A DNA stretch of 64,000 nt from Paraburkholderia phosphatilytica (GTDB taxonomy: Bacteria; Pseudomonadota; Gammaproteobacteria; Burkholderiales; Burkholderiaceae), in the NCBI RefSeq assembly GCF_003443895.1, contig NZ_QQOA01000039.1:1-64000 (forward strand), read 5' to 3'. The notes beneath the pieces are model-generated. The model made no database searches, was not told where the DNA came from, and saw only the letters and a list, made by a program, of their open reading frames with translations. Each line of letters opens with the position of its first letter. The first letter of the stretch is position 1. The translations under genes and the position numbers were made by a program. This document shows, in pieces, positions 63,059-64,000 of this stretch.

Positions 63059-63711
63059 AGATCGAAACCAGCGAGATCGCCGATCCGCTCGATCGTGATA
63101 TCGGCGGGCGGATACTTCGCGATCTCGCGCGCATCCAGCGCATAGTGGCCCTGACGCGGAAACACCGTGGTCAGGCGCTCGCCCCAGATCTTCTTCATCG
63201 CGGCAAGGATGCGCAGCTTGTCGTCGACCATCACGTAGTGCTTCGCCGGAAAACGGCGCTCCACTTCGGCGAGCATCGTTTCCTTGTGCACGTAGATCAG
63301 CACCCGTCCTTCGACCTCGCCCCAGAGTCCGGAGCGCGTGACCTTGCGCGGCTGGAACACCACGTCGCCATCCGACAGGATCACCGTCGGACCATGCGGA
63401 CGCACGTGCTGCAAGACATCCAGCGAGCCCGGATACAGGCGGTTCGCGAACGGATAGTCGATCAGGAACTGCGACATCAGCAGCAGCCGGCAGTCGTCCT
63501 GACGCTCCTGCCGGTAGCGCTGCAGCGCGCCGAGATAGTCGGCATAGCCGAGCTCCGCGCGCAGGTTCTCGAAGATGTCCCAGTAGCGGGCGCTGTTCTC
63601 TTCGCCGAACTCGCGCATCATGTGCGCGCGCAGATCGGACAGCACGTGATCGTTGTCGAGCAGCGTGTTGTCGACATCGAACAGGAAGACGACGTCATGG
63701 GGTGCGTTCAT
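63040..63711 (-). CDS. HAD-family hydrolase
   Basis: This 223-residue HAD protein has nucleophile Asp12 and Asp14 in FLFDVDNTLLDN, motif II in VILSDGD, and motif IV with VMVDDKLRIL. A helical cap lies at about 20-95. Its ending near IERIGDLAGFDLASLTR is variable. The start at 63711 has AGGA upstream. It is encoded 127 bp after gnd on the same strand; the substrate is unknown. Confidence 0.85.
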   Translation of the reverse strand: MNAPHDVVFLFDVDNTLLDNDHVLSDLRAHMMREFGEENSARYWDIFENLRAELGYADYLGALQRYRQERQDDCRLLLMSQFLIDYPFANRLYPGSLDVLQHVRPHGPTVILSDGDVVFQPRKVTRSGLWGEVEGRVLIYVHKETMLAEVERRFPAKHYVMVDDKLRILAAMKKIWGERLTTVFPRQGHYALDAREIAKYPPADITIERIGDLAGFDLASLTR

Positions 63712-63750
63712 CTCGGCGTTCCTCGCTCCGGCTTCCACTGCAATGAAGAT

Positions 63751-63781
63751 GAAAGGCGCGCGGCCCGCTCGTGCCGCGCGT
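63751..63781 (-). terminator. candidate terminator after gnd
   Basis: On the minus strand an 8-bp GC stem (63780-63773 with 63764-63757) with an 8-base loop is followed by CCTTTCATCTT. It lies 60 bp after the gnd stop codon. Confidence 0.5.
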
Positions 63782-63838
63782 GTTCTACGCTCGCGATAAA
63801 CGAGCCCCGTCCGCTTAAGCTCTGCTTTAGCCCTGCTT

Positions 63839-64000
63839 TCAGCTTTGTTTCGTGCCGCCCGCGGGCAGATGGCCCTGCATCACCGCGGCCTTTTCCGCGT
63901 GGCCGCCGAAATCGCGGCGCATCGCCGACAGCACGCGGTTCGCGAAGTCCGCTTCGCCGCGCGAACTGAAGCGCGCGAACAGCGCCGCGCTCAGCACCGG
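63839..64000 (-). CDS. gnd: 6-phosphogluconate dehydrogenase (decarboxylating), C-terminal fragment cut by window edge
   Basis: The last 53 codons of a leftward gene run from the window edge to a TGA at 63841-63839. They encode FARFSSRGEADFANRVL and AMRRDFGGHAEKAA, the recognisable C-terminus of decarboxylating 6-phosphogluconate dehydrogenase of the YqeC/GndA type. The rest of the gene lies beyond the window. There is no start codon in view. Confidence 0.7.
   Translation of the reverse strand, partial: PVLSAALFARFSSRGEADFANRVLSAMRRDFGGHAEKAAVMQGHLPAGGTKQS

Overview
The window is GC-rich, densely coding DNA typical of Burkholderia sensu lato, most likely Paraburkholderia or a close relative. 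This assignment rests on gene content recalled from that group (arginine transaminase pathway genes, a stand-alone second rpoN, lutABC, a non-phosphorylative L-rhamnose locus, a Lys/Ala-tailed H-NS protein, full-length Lhr); no search was run. No rRNA, tRNA, CRISPR array, IS element, prophage or replication origin was found.

Layout. 0.1-2.7 kb: a di-iron membrane hydroxylase and its Rieske ferredoxin, divergent from a LysR gene. 2.7-5.3 kb: a cNMP-domain/thioredoxin-reductase-like flavoprotein and a GcvA-like LysR gene. 5.4-16.9 kb: one leftward block with two complete ABC importers (polar amino acid type and spermidine/putrescine type), followed by aldehyde dehydrogenase, 2-ketoarginine decarboxylase and guanidinobutyrase genes; together these form most of the arginine transaminase route from 2-ketoarginine to GABA plus urea. 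17.1-19.1 kb: a mosaic stretch with an aldo/keto reductase between 43-bp direct repeats, a LysR 3' remnant and a cysteine-free acidic protein that may be secreted. 19.2-23.4 kb: a solute-binding protein, a secreted alpha/beta hydrolase with a duplicated C-terminal module, a small exported protein and an MFS transporter. 23.5-27.2 kb: lutABC with a FadR-type regulator and a clear sigma-70 promoter and operator.

27.4-32.5 kb is the most striking part. An isolated sigma-54 gene is followed by small envelope or stress-type genes (BON, DUF2383, a small secreted protein, a glycine-rich membrane protein, DUF4142-DUF1488). Five of the intergenic regions, including the one upstream of rpoN itself, carry a GG-N10-GC (-24/-12) element at a sensible distance from a start codon; three match GGCAC-N5-TTGC exactly. 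This looks like a physically clustered, self-contained sigma-54 regulon, with no activator ATPase gene in the window.

32.7-40.5 kb holds housekeeping genes: a HAD phosphatase, a membrane protein, an aldo/keto reductase, full-length Lhr helicase, a single-domain response regulator and a small conserved protein. 40.7-52.2 kb is an L-rhamnose locus in two leftward operons: mutarotase, lactonase-type amidohydrolase and RhaTQPS ABC importer; and KDR dehydrogenase-like SDR, MFS, rhamnonate dehydratase and rhamnose dehydrogenase-like SDR. The LysR gene between them probably controls both, because the two promoters carry the same CAATC-N9-GATnG operator at the same position relative to their -35 and -10 boxes.

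52.5-64 kb contains unrelated small transcription units: a GFA protein, an ArsR/AHSA1 pair, a diguanylate cyclase, a DHA2 drug exporter, an H-NS/H1/AT-hook fusion, an operon of YheO-type regulator, threonine dehydratase, RidA and a GT9-like protein, an outer-membrane barrel protein, a HAD hydrolase, and the C-terminal end of 6-phosphogluconate dehydrogenase cut by the right edge.
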